A DNA stretch of 35,661 bases from Bigelowiella natans CCMP2755 (taxonomy: Eukaryota; Cercozoa; Chlorarachniophyceae): assembly GCA_000320545.1 (NCBI GenBank), contig ADNK01001720.1, positions 1-35,661 of the forward strand, given 5' to 3'. The stretch's first letter is position 1; each line of letters begins with the position of its first letter. Under the pieces are notes generated by a model, which saw only the letters and a program-made list of their open reading frames with translations, ran no database searches and was not told the DNA's origin. Made by a program: the position numbers and the translations under genes. Positions 1 to 10,890 of the stretch are shown here, piece after piece.

Positions 1-246
1 GAAACCCCCCCCCCTCTTTAAGATTTATCTTCATCAGCATTTTAACACCAAATACCTGCACGCTCTCTGGAAGAGAATCGTGTTACCCCCCTTTCAAATA
101 AATACTCGATCTTAAAGGGACCATTCAAAGAGAATTTTCGACGCATTTTTCTCCCCCCCACTTTTGAGAAAATAGTCTCCCGAAATTAGGTACCCTCCTC
201 CCCCCAGTATATTTTCTTTCCCCCTCCCCCCCCCCCCTGTTCTCAG
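1..246 (+). other. Probable intron upstream of the first visible MTHFD exon
   Basis: No exon is recognisable here. The stretch carries several C homopolymers (near 5-14, 150-160 and 221-238) and ends in a C-tract followed by TTCTCAG at 240-246, a good 3' splice site for the exon at 247. The earlier exons of the folate gene, including the N-terminal substrate-binding half, must lie left of the window. Confidence 0.6.
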
Positions 247-883
247 GAATGCCTGTCGCAGCTATGCTTCAGAACCTCAATGCTACAGTGACGGTAGTCG
301 TGTGAAAGCAGTGAGGAATGACATGACGACTCACAACACTATCAAACACCAAGCAGCACAGCAGCACTAACCCAAGCGTCAATCGACTATACCGCCGCCA
401 TTAAGAAACACGGCTTTTCGCTGAGTCGATGACGAGAGAGGCGCTTTGCGCTTTCACGCTGGTCTCTATGAGGAGACGTGTTATTTACAAAATGTCCGCT
501 CAGGTTTGCCACTCGAAAACGAAGAACCTGAAGGAACATCTTCTGTACGTCTTTGTCAAAATCAGCTGGCACACGACATTATTCTGCGCGAGAAGCACTT
601 GCTTTTCCAATCATGCCTCTCGATCGATTTTGTTGTTGCTGCTGCTGCTGCTGTTCTCATGGTGCGCGCGCGTGCATATCTGCATTTTTCCAGGAGGGCA
701 GATATCATCATTGCAGCTATAGGCAGGGCGGAATTCGTGAAAGCTGATATGGTCGCGCGCGCGCACACACACACACAAGAACACAGTCTAATATATATAT
801 ATATATATATATTTATTTATTTATTTATATTGATTCCATTATTATTTACAATTCGAAAACGAGTGCCTTAACTGCGATTTCCT

Positions 884-927
<44 letters not shown>

Positions 928-1390
928 CTTCTGTTTTTCCCCTTTCTTCGCCCCGCCCATACCTGCTATTTGCTCCTTGCGATCTACTGTGTGATGACGA
1001 CGCGCAGGTGAAGCCAGGGGCCACTGTGATTGACGTGGTGAGACAGCATCAGCGCGCTTCTAACCCTCCCCCCTCCCTCCTTCCTTGGCCTCAGCTATCA
1101 TCATCGTAAACATCGGCTTGATATACTCTACATTTGTTTTAATCCTACTCATCATTCGCATCAATAAATTGAGTCGCCTCCCCCTTTTAACCTACCAAAA
1201 GCATATCCTTCACCACAGACGCCGCTGCCCCCCCCCCCCCCCTTTCCCCTCTCCCCTCCTTATAATCAGGGAATCAACTCAAAGCCGGACGCTACTAGGA
1301 AGAGAGGATACCGGCTAGTTGGTAAGGGCAGCAATTATGGAATTCCATGCTGTTTGCAGCAGCCATAATATGTATATCACAACATTATAT

Positions 1391-1429
<39 letters not shown>

Positions 1430-1487
1430 GTTGATCATCAGGCGATGTGGACTACAAAGCTGTCAAAGAGATCGCAGGTTTTGAGTA

Positions 1488-1525
<38 letters not shown>

Positions 1526-1545
1526 GTGTGTACATATATAATTTA

Positions 1546-1586
<41 letters not shown>

Positions 1587-2068
1587 GCGAGATGCATGCT
1601 CATCATCGGCGAGTGAGCTGCTGCTGCCCCGCGGCCATTCTAGCGTTCCGTTTAGTTAAGGCCCTGTCTTCGTCATCGTCATCGTCGCGTCGGCACTGTC
1701 GCAATTTTTGTCGTTTGTTATTATTAGGAGCGATAACCCCTGTGCCCGGCGGTGTTGGCCCCATGACCATCGCTATGCTGCTGAAGAATACGTGAGTAGT
1801 GATTAGTTCCCCGACGAGAGAATGACAACGCTGCATCAAAAGAGGAGGATTATTTCGGATGATGTTGTGATCATGTCGCTCGGCAGAGAATCGCTTACGT
1901 GGTGGTGGTAGTGGCGGTATAATTGATAGGGGGGGGGATGGGGTTGTGCGGGTGGTTTGACAACTCAATTCTAATCGTCGTCGCTATCATCAACCTTCTG
2001 TCTCTCTCATTTTTTCAGGTTCAACCTCTGCCTCAGCAACAATAAAATTTCGTTTGATGATGCCTTGC

Positions 2069-2141
<73 letters not shown>

Positions 2142-2176
2142 TCGGACGCTGTTCAGAAGAATATCGTCCGGAATAG
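247..2176 (+). CDS. MTHFD: Methylenetetrahydrofolate dehydrogenase/cyclohydrolase (FolD/MTHFD type), 5'-partial
   Basis: NAD(P)-dependent oxidation of 5,10-methylene-THF to methenyl-THF and its hydrolysis to 10-formyl-THF (one-carbon metabolism). Exons: 247-293, 504-544, 694-751, 1008-1037, 1270-1321, 1442-1477, 1728-1791, 2019-2070 and probably 2138-2176; phases close at every junction. Seen in order: GMPVAAMLQNLNATVTVCHS (Rossmann-fold start), KTKNLKEH, RADIIIAAIGRAEFVKADM, VKPGATVIDV, GINSKPDA, LVGDVDY and the family signature ITPVPGGVGPMT. The catalytic N-terminal half is outside the window. The C-terminus after LLKNT is not conserved. I place it at a TAG at 2174-2176 after an intron made of (GT)n(GA)n, which is tentative. 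Exons are only 30-64 bases and the introns hold large microsatellites. Whether the protein is mono- or bifunctional, or organellar, cannot be told from this part. Confidence 0.88.
784..924. repeat. (AT)n and (CT)n microsatellites in an MTHFD intron
   Basis: An AT run at about 789-812 and a CT run at about 887-924 lie in the intron between exons 694-751 and 1008-1037. An (AC)n stretch at about 763-776 precedes them. Confidence 0.9.
1394..1583. repeat. (TA)n, (TA)n and (AC)n microsatellites flanking the exon at 1442-1477
   Basis: TA runs at about 1394-1423 and 1488-1522 and an AC run at 1551-1583 sit in the introns on both sides of a 36-base MTHFD exon. Confidence 0.9.
2070..2138. repeat. Compound (GT)n(GA)n microsatellite, candidate whole intron
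   Basis: Uninterrupted GT repeats to 2100 are followed directly by GA repeats to 2138. The tract starts with a usable GT donor after GCCTTGCAG and ends with an AG acceptor before AATTTCGG, and removing it keeps the MTHFD frame open to a stop 13 codons on. Confidence 0.8.
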
Positions 2177-3254
2177 AAGTGCGTTTCTTCATTAAATATT
2201 GTGTGTTTGTGTGTGTGTGTGTTTGTGTGTGTGTGTCGCTCAGGAATCCATGTTCTCAAAGAAGCCATTTCCAGCGTCTTGAAGTAGGACGTTGTTGTGT
2301 GTACTTCTGGCCGAAGAAGAAGTCTCTCATTTCCGGCTCCGACCGAATCGCTGGTGCATGCGCGAGTGCACGTGTCTCACACTGGTCCGCACGATGACCA
2401 TCACTGTTGCTCTCAATGTGCGTGAGAACTCACGATCTCGATGCTTATCACTAGCTGCTGCAGATGCACATCTGACATGCATGGCACATGGCTAGATGGG
2501 TGCAAAACAATTGGCTCAAAACTGCCTCATTTGATGATGTGTGATGAAGTTTGATGCAGCACTTTCTGGGCTTTGCAAAGCATTCCAAATCACATTGCGT
2601 CTTTGGGCTTGCTCTAATGCCGTTTTCGCCATTTGAATGGCGCTCTTGCAGCTCCATTCCCAGGCATCGCTGCATGAAGCATTTTCGAGCGCAAACACAC
2701 TTGACGAAAAGCCGTGATGAGCACCTCATGTTTTTCACCACAATCACGCTGCAGCACTGGCAACGTCTCCTGGAGTTAACAGAAGTGCGATTAAGGCGCA
2801 CAGTGCTAATCTGTGAAAAAGTTATTCACCAAAGTTCTGCTTGCCATTGCATTGGCTGCAGACACATGCAGCACGATGATTAATAAACACAGCACAGACA
2901 CAATATGCACTTGTTCGATCACACGTGCATCGCACACATTGCACATTTACACGCGCATATGTATGTCCATGTTGCGTTGCCACTCTTGCTAGCTTGCGTC
3001 GCAAACACTTCCGCCACAATCAGACATCGCATCATGCGATCGCAAAATCCCAGATAGGCGCCCGCCGCGACACATGCAAGACGGATTAGCGCAAGCTAGC
3101 AAGCAAAGCCTAATAAACGAAGTGGAAAACATGTACGCACGCACGATGACAGCAGTGAACAGCGAATTACTTTATGAGCGATGTACTTAATCGCATAGTT
3201 GACCGATCGATCGAATCATAAATAATAATTGCTAGACGCTGTTAGTGCACACAA

Positions 3255-3287
<33 letters not shown>

Positions 3288-3324
3288 ATGCCAGCAGCTA
3301 CAAGCTAGAACGATTGCGCTATTT
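2177..3324. other. Convergent intergenic spacer between MTHFD (+) and OST1 (-)
   Basis: No gene recognised. It holds a (GT)n tract near 2203-2236, an AATAAA at 2882-2887, an (AC)n tract at about 3255-3288 and scattered CTAG/GCATGC-type words from about 2440 to 3240. The short open frames here (for example 2551-2883) have no family resemblance. Confidence 0.6.
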
Positions 3325-3584
3325 CTACTCATTTTTGGGCTTCGTATTCGTGCCACTGCTAGAGGCCGCTGCTTCAGATCCAGCCTGGTCTTCTCTACCG
3401 ATGGTTAGATCGACACGGGAGAAGAAAATGGAAATGCTGAAGAACAGCATGAAACCTAACGAGTGCAGTTGCATCGTGGTAGGTGTTTTTAATTTTGGCA
3501 GATCGGTCTTTCATCGTGATGTTTTGGAATTATTGCGATGTGTTTTGTCGTTTTCTTACTGTACGTGTGTGTATGTGTATGTGT

Positions 3585-3618
<34 letters not shown>

Positions 3619-3983
3619 CTGATGTACTTGCGCACATTTGTGGGTCTCTCTTAAGAGACGAATACGAGGGTGAAAATCACGACGACGATGATGATACCAT
3701 TGGCGATGGTGCTGGCATTCATTCATTCATTCATTCATTCATTCATATAATGAGGTACCGACCAATGACAACGAAAAGCGGGCCTCGATGAATCATGATA
3801 TTCGGGTAGGAATAAATGACCTATGTGTATGTATAGGCGCAGCAGCAGACTCAGAGATAGTAGATGATGAAAACAGCTCGTCTGACGACCGTCGTCATTA
3901 GATCCTCTCGCCTTTACCACCACCATCACCCACACTCCACCGTGTCGCACACGAACACATACACACATACACACAAGACAGAT

Positions 3984-4024
<41 letters not shown>

Positions 4025-4172
4025 AGATTCATTCATTTACCTGAAAGTACTGATTGTGGTAGCGCATGAGATTTTTTGTTTTAAGAACGAGGACAGGCCT
4101 CCCCGTGAGATCAAGGTATTTTTTTTGACGTGAAGGAGAAACCAAAAACGATGAGGATGAGGATGGTGATAG

Positions 4173-4207
<35 letters not shown>

Positions 4208-5030
4208 ATGATGACGACGACGGAAAAGACGCTGGGTTCTCAACTACCTGCACTTCAAAATCCACGCTATCGATGTGGAACGGAGTCACCCACTGGATAT
4301 CAGACGAGCTAGATACAAACGCAAAGCAATAGGAGCGAAGAGGGGAGGCGGAGGGGGGGGGGGGGGGAGGAGAAGAATCAAAACCTTGGAAGGAATAAAT
4401 AAATAAATTAAAAAACGGCGGGATAAATGGAAAAACTGCAGGTGAGAAGTGTGTGCTTGGTGGGGCGCCGGGAAATGAAAGAAAAGGTAATGATAACCAC
4501 AGTCAGTCACTCGTTCACGGCACAATTCTGACGCAGCACGGACGCCTTCGTCGAGACGACTACCACCACCACCACCACGACCACCAACACATCATCACAC
4601 CACGCAGGATCCATACCCTACCCCTCGCAGCTCCTACTACTCCTTTCATCACTAAGTTCTAGCAGCTGCTCACCCCTCGGGAAGCACAACTTTGATTGTG
4701 GCCTTTTCCGTCACAACCTCGTCAAACGGCGTGGAGAACGTCGTATTGAGCATATACGAGGATGTACCCTGCAGGGGGGGGGGGCATAGTAAATAACCAA
4801 AAGAGGGGAGGGGACATGAAAATCCAAGAGCGTTTACCGTTGGTATGAGACGAAAATATTTGAATCAATAGCTACTACACATGGAGAATCAAAGGGTTTG
4901 GTGAATGCAGCAAGCGTCATCATGATGGTTTGGGAAAATTGACCGGGATCGTCGATACGAGCTGCGTAATCGGAACGGTGTAGTACAGATTGAAGATGGA
5001 CTTCCAGCCTCCAAACAAGGGAAACCTTAC

Positions 5031-5066
<36 letters not shown>

Positions 5067-5983
5067 ATGATGATGATGATGATTCTGATGATGATGATGC
5101 TGATGATGACTATGATGATAATGATAATGATGATGGTGATAATGACGATGAGACTTTGTTTAATGCAGAACAACGGAGGGCTAGAAAGTCATGCGGAGAT
5201 ATCCCGCTCAGATTTCGGAGACTTCACGTTGCAAGACTTTTTTTGCTACAAATCCGCGTGTAAGTGGCGTCGTTATATAAGCACGAATTACCTTGGTCTC
5301 ATCTCAAACACAACGTTCTTGCTCGTCTGCGCAAACAACCAATCGCATCTTATCATCACCTTCCCCTTCATCGTTCGCATGCATGAATAGCACGCAAACC
5401 AACCCCCCCCCCCCGCCCGTGCGCGCCGATGACCACCCACACTGCGATTTGCTGACAGGACAAGGGGGGGGGGGGGGGGGGAAGGGGATTGATTAAAGAT
5501 GAAAAAGAATTACCTCTCTCACGTTGCTGGTGGAGATATTGCCGATATCGTCCCTGTAATCAATGCCGTAACTGTTCTCTGGAAGCTTGGCGGTGAAATG
5601 ATCGAAGCTAGATCCCCGCTGGCCTTTCTCGTAGTCGATACGAGAGAAAACATCCTGATTTATGTGGATAGATGAATGGTTATAAGAAGGAGGAGGAGGA
5701 GGAGGAGGAGGAGGAGGAGGAGGAGGCGGGGGAGCAAGAGGAGGGGGGGAGTGAGGTGGGGCGAGGGGAGGGGGAGGTGATCGAGAAAGCAAAGAATGCG
5801 TAGTTAGTAATGTGGAATAATAGTTGTCAGCACGTGCCTTGAGCTTTGCTCCGGAATGCCTCAAATTGTACGTTTCGGAGAAAACGACGCCGCCCCAATG
5901 ACACACCTTTTGTCCCCAAATAGTAGTAAGTAAGTAAAAGGAGCAAAGACCATATCTCAAAACAGCCGCAACCGCAAATGCAC

Positions 5984-6025
<42 letters not shown>

Positions 6026-6099
6026 GCGCGCGCGCCCACACGTCCATAACAATTATAGTCGTTCATATCCACAGCAACAAAACACTCTCATCATCACCC

Positions 6100-6147
<48 letters not shown>

Positions 6148-6877
6148 CAGCGATACAAGAATTGCATTTCGAGAACAAATGCAAGAAAAGGATTGAGGAA
6201 GAACAGCGACGGAAGGAACAGTAGCAACAACTAACCTTAATTTCGCGCTCCAACTCCGTGAGCGTTGAAAATTGAGCCTTGGACTCAAAGTGAATCGACA
6301 AGGGTTTGTACGTATATGGCTGTGGATCGAGAGGGGCAGGGGGTGGGGGGGGGGGATTGAGGTGATGAGACGACGCTTGCATTTAAATTCACACACTTTC
6401 GTCTAAAGGAATTTTTCCCGTCTTTGAAGCATTGCAAGCCAAAAGAGTCCTCCCCATTGTAACATCATCATCACCACCACCACCACCGTCCTCATTATCA
6501 TCAACGTCGCCCCATCATCATCAGCAGCAAAAACAACAACTGCCAACATCCCCATCTCCACTGTGTTTCCCAATAATGTGTGGAAAGGAGCACAGCCGGC
6601 AGGACAGAACACCGTCGAGACGAGCTCGCCTTTTAAGTATTTTCTTCGGCAGCTGACCTTAATATTCTCGTAGGGTCCGTAACTGAGCTTGCTTCCTTTG
6701 CTGCTATATGGCTTCGTTTTTGTAGACGAGAGGACGTTCGATGTACCTGTGCAGTAGGTTGTGTGGTAGAGAATGAGACAAGGAGAGAGAGAGAGGGCTG
6801 ATACTATGCGCTAAACGGAGAATGAGACCAGGGAGAGAGAAGGTTCATACTACGCGCTAAACGCTGGCTGATAAGAA

Positions 6878-6968
<91 letters not shown>

Positions 6969-7563
6969 GTCTGCTGGTGGATAATTACTTAGTTTTATGC
7001 TTGTCTTTTGAGACTTCACAGCGTATGGCGAAATCTCGTAGAGGCTGTGGGAACATCAGCATAAGGAGATCGGTCCTCATCAGAAACAAGCAAGAGCGAT
7101 GCACATGATTACAGCAAATCTTTTCTTCTTTGCTATCGCGGCTTTATGTTCTAAATGTGCATCATGAGAATGGTGGAACGAAGTAATACTCAACGACTCA
7201 GAACCTGCCGGTGTATTTGACGAGATGGGGGTCCATCTGCTTTCCCTCAGCAGGGTATGGAGTCAAAATGCCCTGCATCGAGGGGTTAAATGATGATAAG
7301 AGGAACATGGTAAGATTCTGTGCTAGGTTGAATGTAAGATTCCATCCCCGGTAACAAATTCAATTTTATATCGTAAAGTTTTTCAAGAAGCTCTCGGCTA
7401 CTACGCTTTGTGTGGATTCTCCTCACCACGAAGCCGGAAATAACCGTTATCTTCTTGACTTGCTTCGGTTTCAGGGGCTTGTCAAACGTGATCTGGGGAG
7501 ATTTAATGTCACGCGGGTCCAAATCAACAACTACATGCGAAAAACTATGATGTATGTGCATGT

Positions 7564-7604
<41 letters not shown>

Positions 7605-8091
7605 TGTGCTAAACGGTTGTTTCGTTCTTCCATCTGTACCTCGAACAAAGACTCATCATTTGGTCCCGTGGTTGGCAAATTGATAAGTTTGCACTTCTTC
7701 TTCGACGCTATTGCCTGAAAGGTCATTAGAAAAGAATGGGTGGTGTTTTCGTATCTCCGCAATACCCCTGCCCAATTACCTTGACAAAAGAGAGGTTCTC
7801 ACTTCGCTCTGACGGGACAGCTAGAACCATTGTTGACTGTTTCCAAAACGTGATAAAATTCAATTATCTTACTTAAGCGTTGGCCATTGCAACTAAGGAC
7901 CAATTTAAGAATCGCCTGATATGTGTTACCTCTGCTTTCTTCCCATCGTTGGAAACTGTTATCACTGACCGCACTCTCTCTGCATGACCACTCAAGTCTA
8001 TCTTCCTCTCGATGCTGTCAATCACAAGGGATGCTTGCGTCAGCGAGTTGCTGAAAAGGAGCAGGAGGAGGGGCAGCAGCTGACGACGCAT
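3325..8091 (-). CDS. OST1: Ribophorin I / OST1 subunit of the oligosaccharyltransferase
   Basis: ER-membrane subunit of the complex that transfers oligosaccharide to Asn in nascent proteins. Exons, 5' to 3': 8091-7930, 7836-7780, 7714-7640 (or a longer 3' end), 7530-7427, 7272-7205, 7044-6989, 6746-6658, 6319-6236, 5906-5838, 5654-5514, 5326-5292, 5025-4944, 4768-4674, an unplaced mini-exon, 4292-4248, about 4118-4041, 3820-3763, 3455-3325. About 490 residues, close to yeast Ost1. Start at 8091 gives a signal peptide (MRRQLLPLLLLLFSNSLTQA). Family landmarks: HWGGVVFSETYNLRHSGA, YRDDIGNISTSNV, MRPRFPLFGGWK, KVVLPEG, YLDLTGRPVLVL, then a transmembrane segment (PLFVVIGFMLFFSISIFF) and RVDLTI. 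The tail is short, as in yeast and unlike the long mammalian cytosolic domain. Odd points: a GC-AG intron after 5838, no AG before the exon at 4118, and phase gaps near 7640 and 4674. Confidence 0.92.
3716..3746. repeat. (ATTC)n tetranucleotide microsatellite
   Basis: Seven to eight ATTC units directly downstream (minus-strand sense) of OST1 exon 3820-3763, in its last intron. Confidence 0.9.
3986..4206. repeat. (AG)n and (ATG)n microsatellites flanking OST1 exon about 4118-4041
   Basis: AG repeats run at about 3986-4021 and ATG repeats at about 4169-4205. The ATG tract fills the intron 5' of the exon on the minus strand and reads there as (ATC)n. Confidence 0.9.
5687..5727. repeat. (GGA)n microsatellite in OST1 intron
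   Basis: About 13 GGA units, reading as CCT repeats on the coding strand. They lie upstream of the acceptor of exon 5654-5514 and act as a pyrimidine-rich tract. Confidence 0.9.
5999..6146. repeat. (AC)n and (ATC)n microsatellites in OST1 intron
   Basis: AC repeats at about 5999-6024 and ATC repeats at about 6112-6146 lie between exons 6319-6236 and 5906-5838. Confidence 0.9.
6880..6964. repeat. (TA)n followed by (GA)n in OST1 intron
   Basis: TA run at about 6880-6918, then GA at about 6926-6963, just 3' (minus sense) of the 56-base exon 7044-6989. A further GA tract is at 7567-7600 in another OST1 intron. Confidence 0.9.
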
Positions 8092-8746
8092 GGGGGGAGA
8101 ATGCGGAGTTTGGAGTAAAAAATCATATGCGACAACAAAAATCATTGTCGTCTATACAAATGTCAAGGTAAATTACTGCAAACATTAATTACTGGGATAT
8201 TTGGCTTGCGGCATCAGAAATACACAGATAATTTGTGCACAGACGGACACCTTCAAAATTGTTTCCTCCGTCATCCTTTTGATGATGTCGCAGATAACAA
8301 ATTAATCGAATAATCTTGTTCACTATAAAACCCGGCATTCTTTGGCAACGACATGGTGTGGATGGTTTTCTCGAGGCTTGTTGAGAAACTACAGGCTGTC
8401 CGGCGCGGATTCAATTTTTCAAAAAATATGTAAAAGTTTTTGAAAATAAAAGTCGGGCTAAATCCACAATTTGCCTGGGGGAATCTTCTTCGATCATAAC
8501 AATGAGGGACACTTAACACCACTTTAGAAATTCACGGGTTGTCGCATTGGGAAAACGTATTGAAATTCAGTATTTTCACCTGTCGCTTGTGCCGCAGATA
8601 TTCTGTTGCGAATTCAAATTTTGAAAGTTTAACCCTAGCTAGGATTGCAAGTGCCTTGCCCCCCTCGAGTTCTTCAACTGTAAGGGAGGGAGGATTTAGA
8701 ATAAATCCAAGGTTCGGGGGCTGTTATACCGTAGTGCTAGAGCAGT
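8092..8746. promoter_or_regulatory. Divergent upstream region shared by OST1 (-) and the giant secreted-protein gene (+)
   Basis: 655 bases between two start codons facing away from each other. No microsatellite and few CTAG words. An open frame on the minus strand at 8271-8522 has no resemblance to a family and is probably chance. No core promoter element can be assigned with confidence; a TATAAA at about 8325 is only suggestive. Confidence 0.55.
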
Positions 8747-10851
8747 ATGCTAAGAAATTCAGCAGTTTCCAGCGGGGCCATTGGCCGAATCGCCATAGCT
8801 CTCGCTACACTCTCGCTTACAAATTCAGTGACGTTCGAGTCGAAAGGGTTAGGAGGAGCAGAACACCTTCCTCTTGAGATGAGTTTCTTGGAAGAGTTAG
8901 ATAGAATACCAGACGCTACTCTTCCTACAGCTGCGAAAGTATCAGCTAAGACTGAGAAGAAGTTGAAGAAGCGATATCCTGTAGTAATTCGAAGTCAAAA
9001 GGACTGTCAAGAGGTGATGCTGAATTGAAACAAGCCGCATGCTCATGCATACATATCCACGAGGGAATTATAAACAAATATACAAATATATCAAGATGTG
9101 TACTTGAATTCTCTTTTTTCTCTTGCCCATCCTGTGCCTCACACACCATTTTCTTGTTCTAACAATATTGCAAAATTCGGTTTCAGCTTGGCTGGGAGGC
9201 TCACCAAAACGCGAGCGTATGCGCTGCGACCTTCATGGCACACCTGACCCCTCCATGCCCGCATCTGATGACCTATCCAGACGCGCTCAACTACTGCATG
9301 GGAGTTGGAGCTCGGATCTGCACTGCGCGAGAGCTAGGGTTTGACGTTGCAAAAGGAACAGGCTGTGACCTTGACGACAAGCAAGTCTGGTCTTCGACTT
9401 CGTGCTATGCTGGCCACGTATCAAAAGCAGGATCCCGTCTCTTTGAGTCGCCTGCTAAGAGAACTTGCCAGAACGATACTAAGCTTTTGGGCGTGAGATG
9501 CTGCGCTGATGCCTACATCCCCACCCCAGCATCGGTCAACTCCGCCGCGCCAGCACCGCCATTGGATTATGATTATTTAAGTCCTGAGGCAGGTGAGGGA
9601 GTCGGCGATTTCGATCAGGATCAAGGACTCGAGGACGCTCTCGCGGGCTCGATGTCCGGCGAAACCGCAGACGCCGGGCCACTTTAAAGCGCAAGGCGTG
9701 TGCCCGAAGGGCTACTCCGTCGTGTTTGAGCATGGGTACAAACGCCACTCAGACGTGGTCGCGGATGACATCGAGCTGTGCACTGCAGAATGCTCCTCGG
9801 ACCCACTTTGCAACCTAGTCGAATTCACGGAGCAAAGAGCCACTAGCGACGCCGTGCACCACCCGTGCAGGCTGTTTTCCGGCACTCAAAACCAGGACGA
9901 CAAGGCGGAAGTCTACACGGGAGTCACCGCTTGCCGGCGAATGACCAGTAACACAGCCTGCCTCGAGCTTGGGTTCGACGTCGATGACATTGACGACGTT
10001 TGCGAGTTCTCCTGCGAGGGCTCCGAGTGCCCAGCGATGGGGAAACCAGTACAGTTTATGCAGGCGGAAAGCTACTGTGATGAGCTTGGAGCTCGCCTCT
10101 GCTCGACGGAGGAGGTCGTCGATGACTTGAACCAGCTCTCATCCTCGGTCTGGACGTACAACGTGTGCGGCCGCGGCTACCATATGTCCGTGAGCAACAA
10201 GGGAAACACGTGCACCAGCGACAGCGACCTCGCCAAGATCCGCTGCTGCGCGGAGCGCTACGGCCGCGGGAACGCTACCGACTACATGCCAAAAGTGAAG
10301 AACATCACCGCGACCATGGAGCAAAACGCCGAGGGAAACGTCACTGCGACGGCGACGGCGGTAACAGTAACGGCGGCAGACATAGCAGCCGGAGAGGCAG
10401 ATGCTGCAGCAGCAGCGATGAACCTGACTTCAGAAGAGGCCGATAACATTGTCCCGGTGGAGACGTCAGAACCAGAGGAGCTTGACTTTCCTCTCGTTGG
10501 GATCAAACGCGACTTCAGTACAGGACAGGGCGGGAACATTCGCATCTTCATGCATCAACCTGCAGTTAGCACCGGACTAGAGACTTGCCTTGTCGTGAAT
10601 TACCCCCCCGTGCTGACGGCCGAGGAGGCGATGGCGTCGGGCGAGGGGGAGGCGGCAACCGCGCCGAAAGTTGAGGACTGCGGCGACAACGAAAATTGCG
10701 AGGATTTGGAAGAGAGTAAGTTGTGCTCTGTGTTATTAGCGATTCTACAACCTAGTATGGTAGTGGTGGTGGTGATGATGGTGGTGGTGGTGGTGATGAT
10801 AATAGTTGGTAATGAAATTGGTTATAACGATGACGAATTAAGACACGTATT

Positions 10852-10890
<39 letters not shown>

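Noticed and set aside
387-572. Minus-strand frame opposite the MTHFD exon at 504-544
   Set aside because: The plus strand carries a conserved folate-enzyme exon (VCHSKTKNLKEH), so the minus-strand frame is a shadow.
2065-2397. Frame with VCVCVC and EREREREs after MTHFD exon 2019-2070
   Set aside because: Direct translation of the (GT)n(GA)n tract; a 67-base intron is the more sensible reading.
2551-2883. 110-residue plus-strand frame in the MTHFD/OST1 spacer
   Set aside because: No recognisable motif, and an overlapping frame of similar length exists on the opposite strand, as expected by chance.
3716-3746. Regularly repeated ATTC units as a possible CRISPR-like array
   Set aside because: A simple tetranucleotide repeat without spacers; the organism is eukaryotic.
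4037-4243. Minus-strand frame with a poly-His run
   Set aside because: Translation of the (ATC)n microsatellite in an OST1 intron; the conserved OST1 exon uses another frame.
8271-8522. 83-residue minus-strand frame in the OST1/giant gene gap
   Set aside because: No family resemblance, no neighbouring exon in phase, located in a probable promoter.
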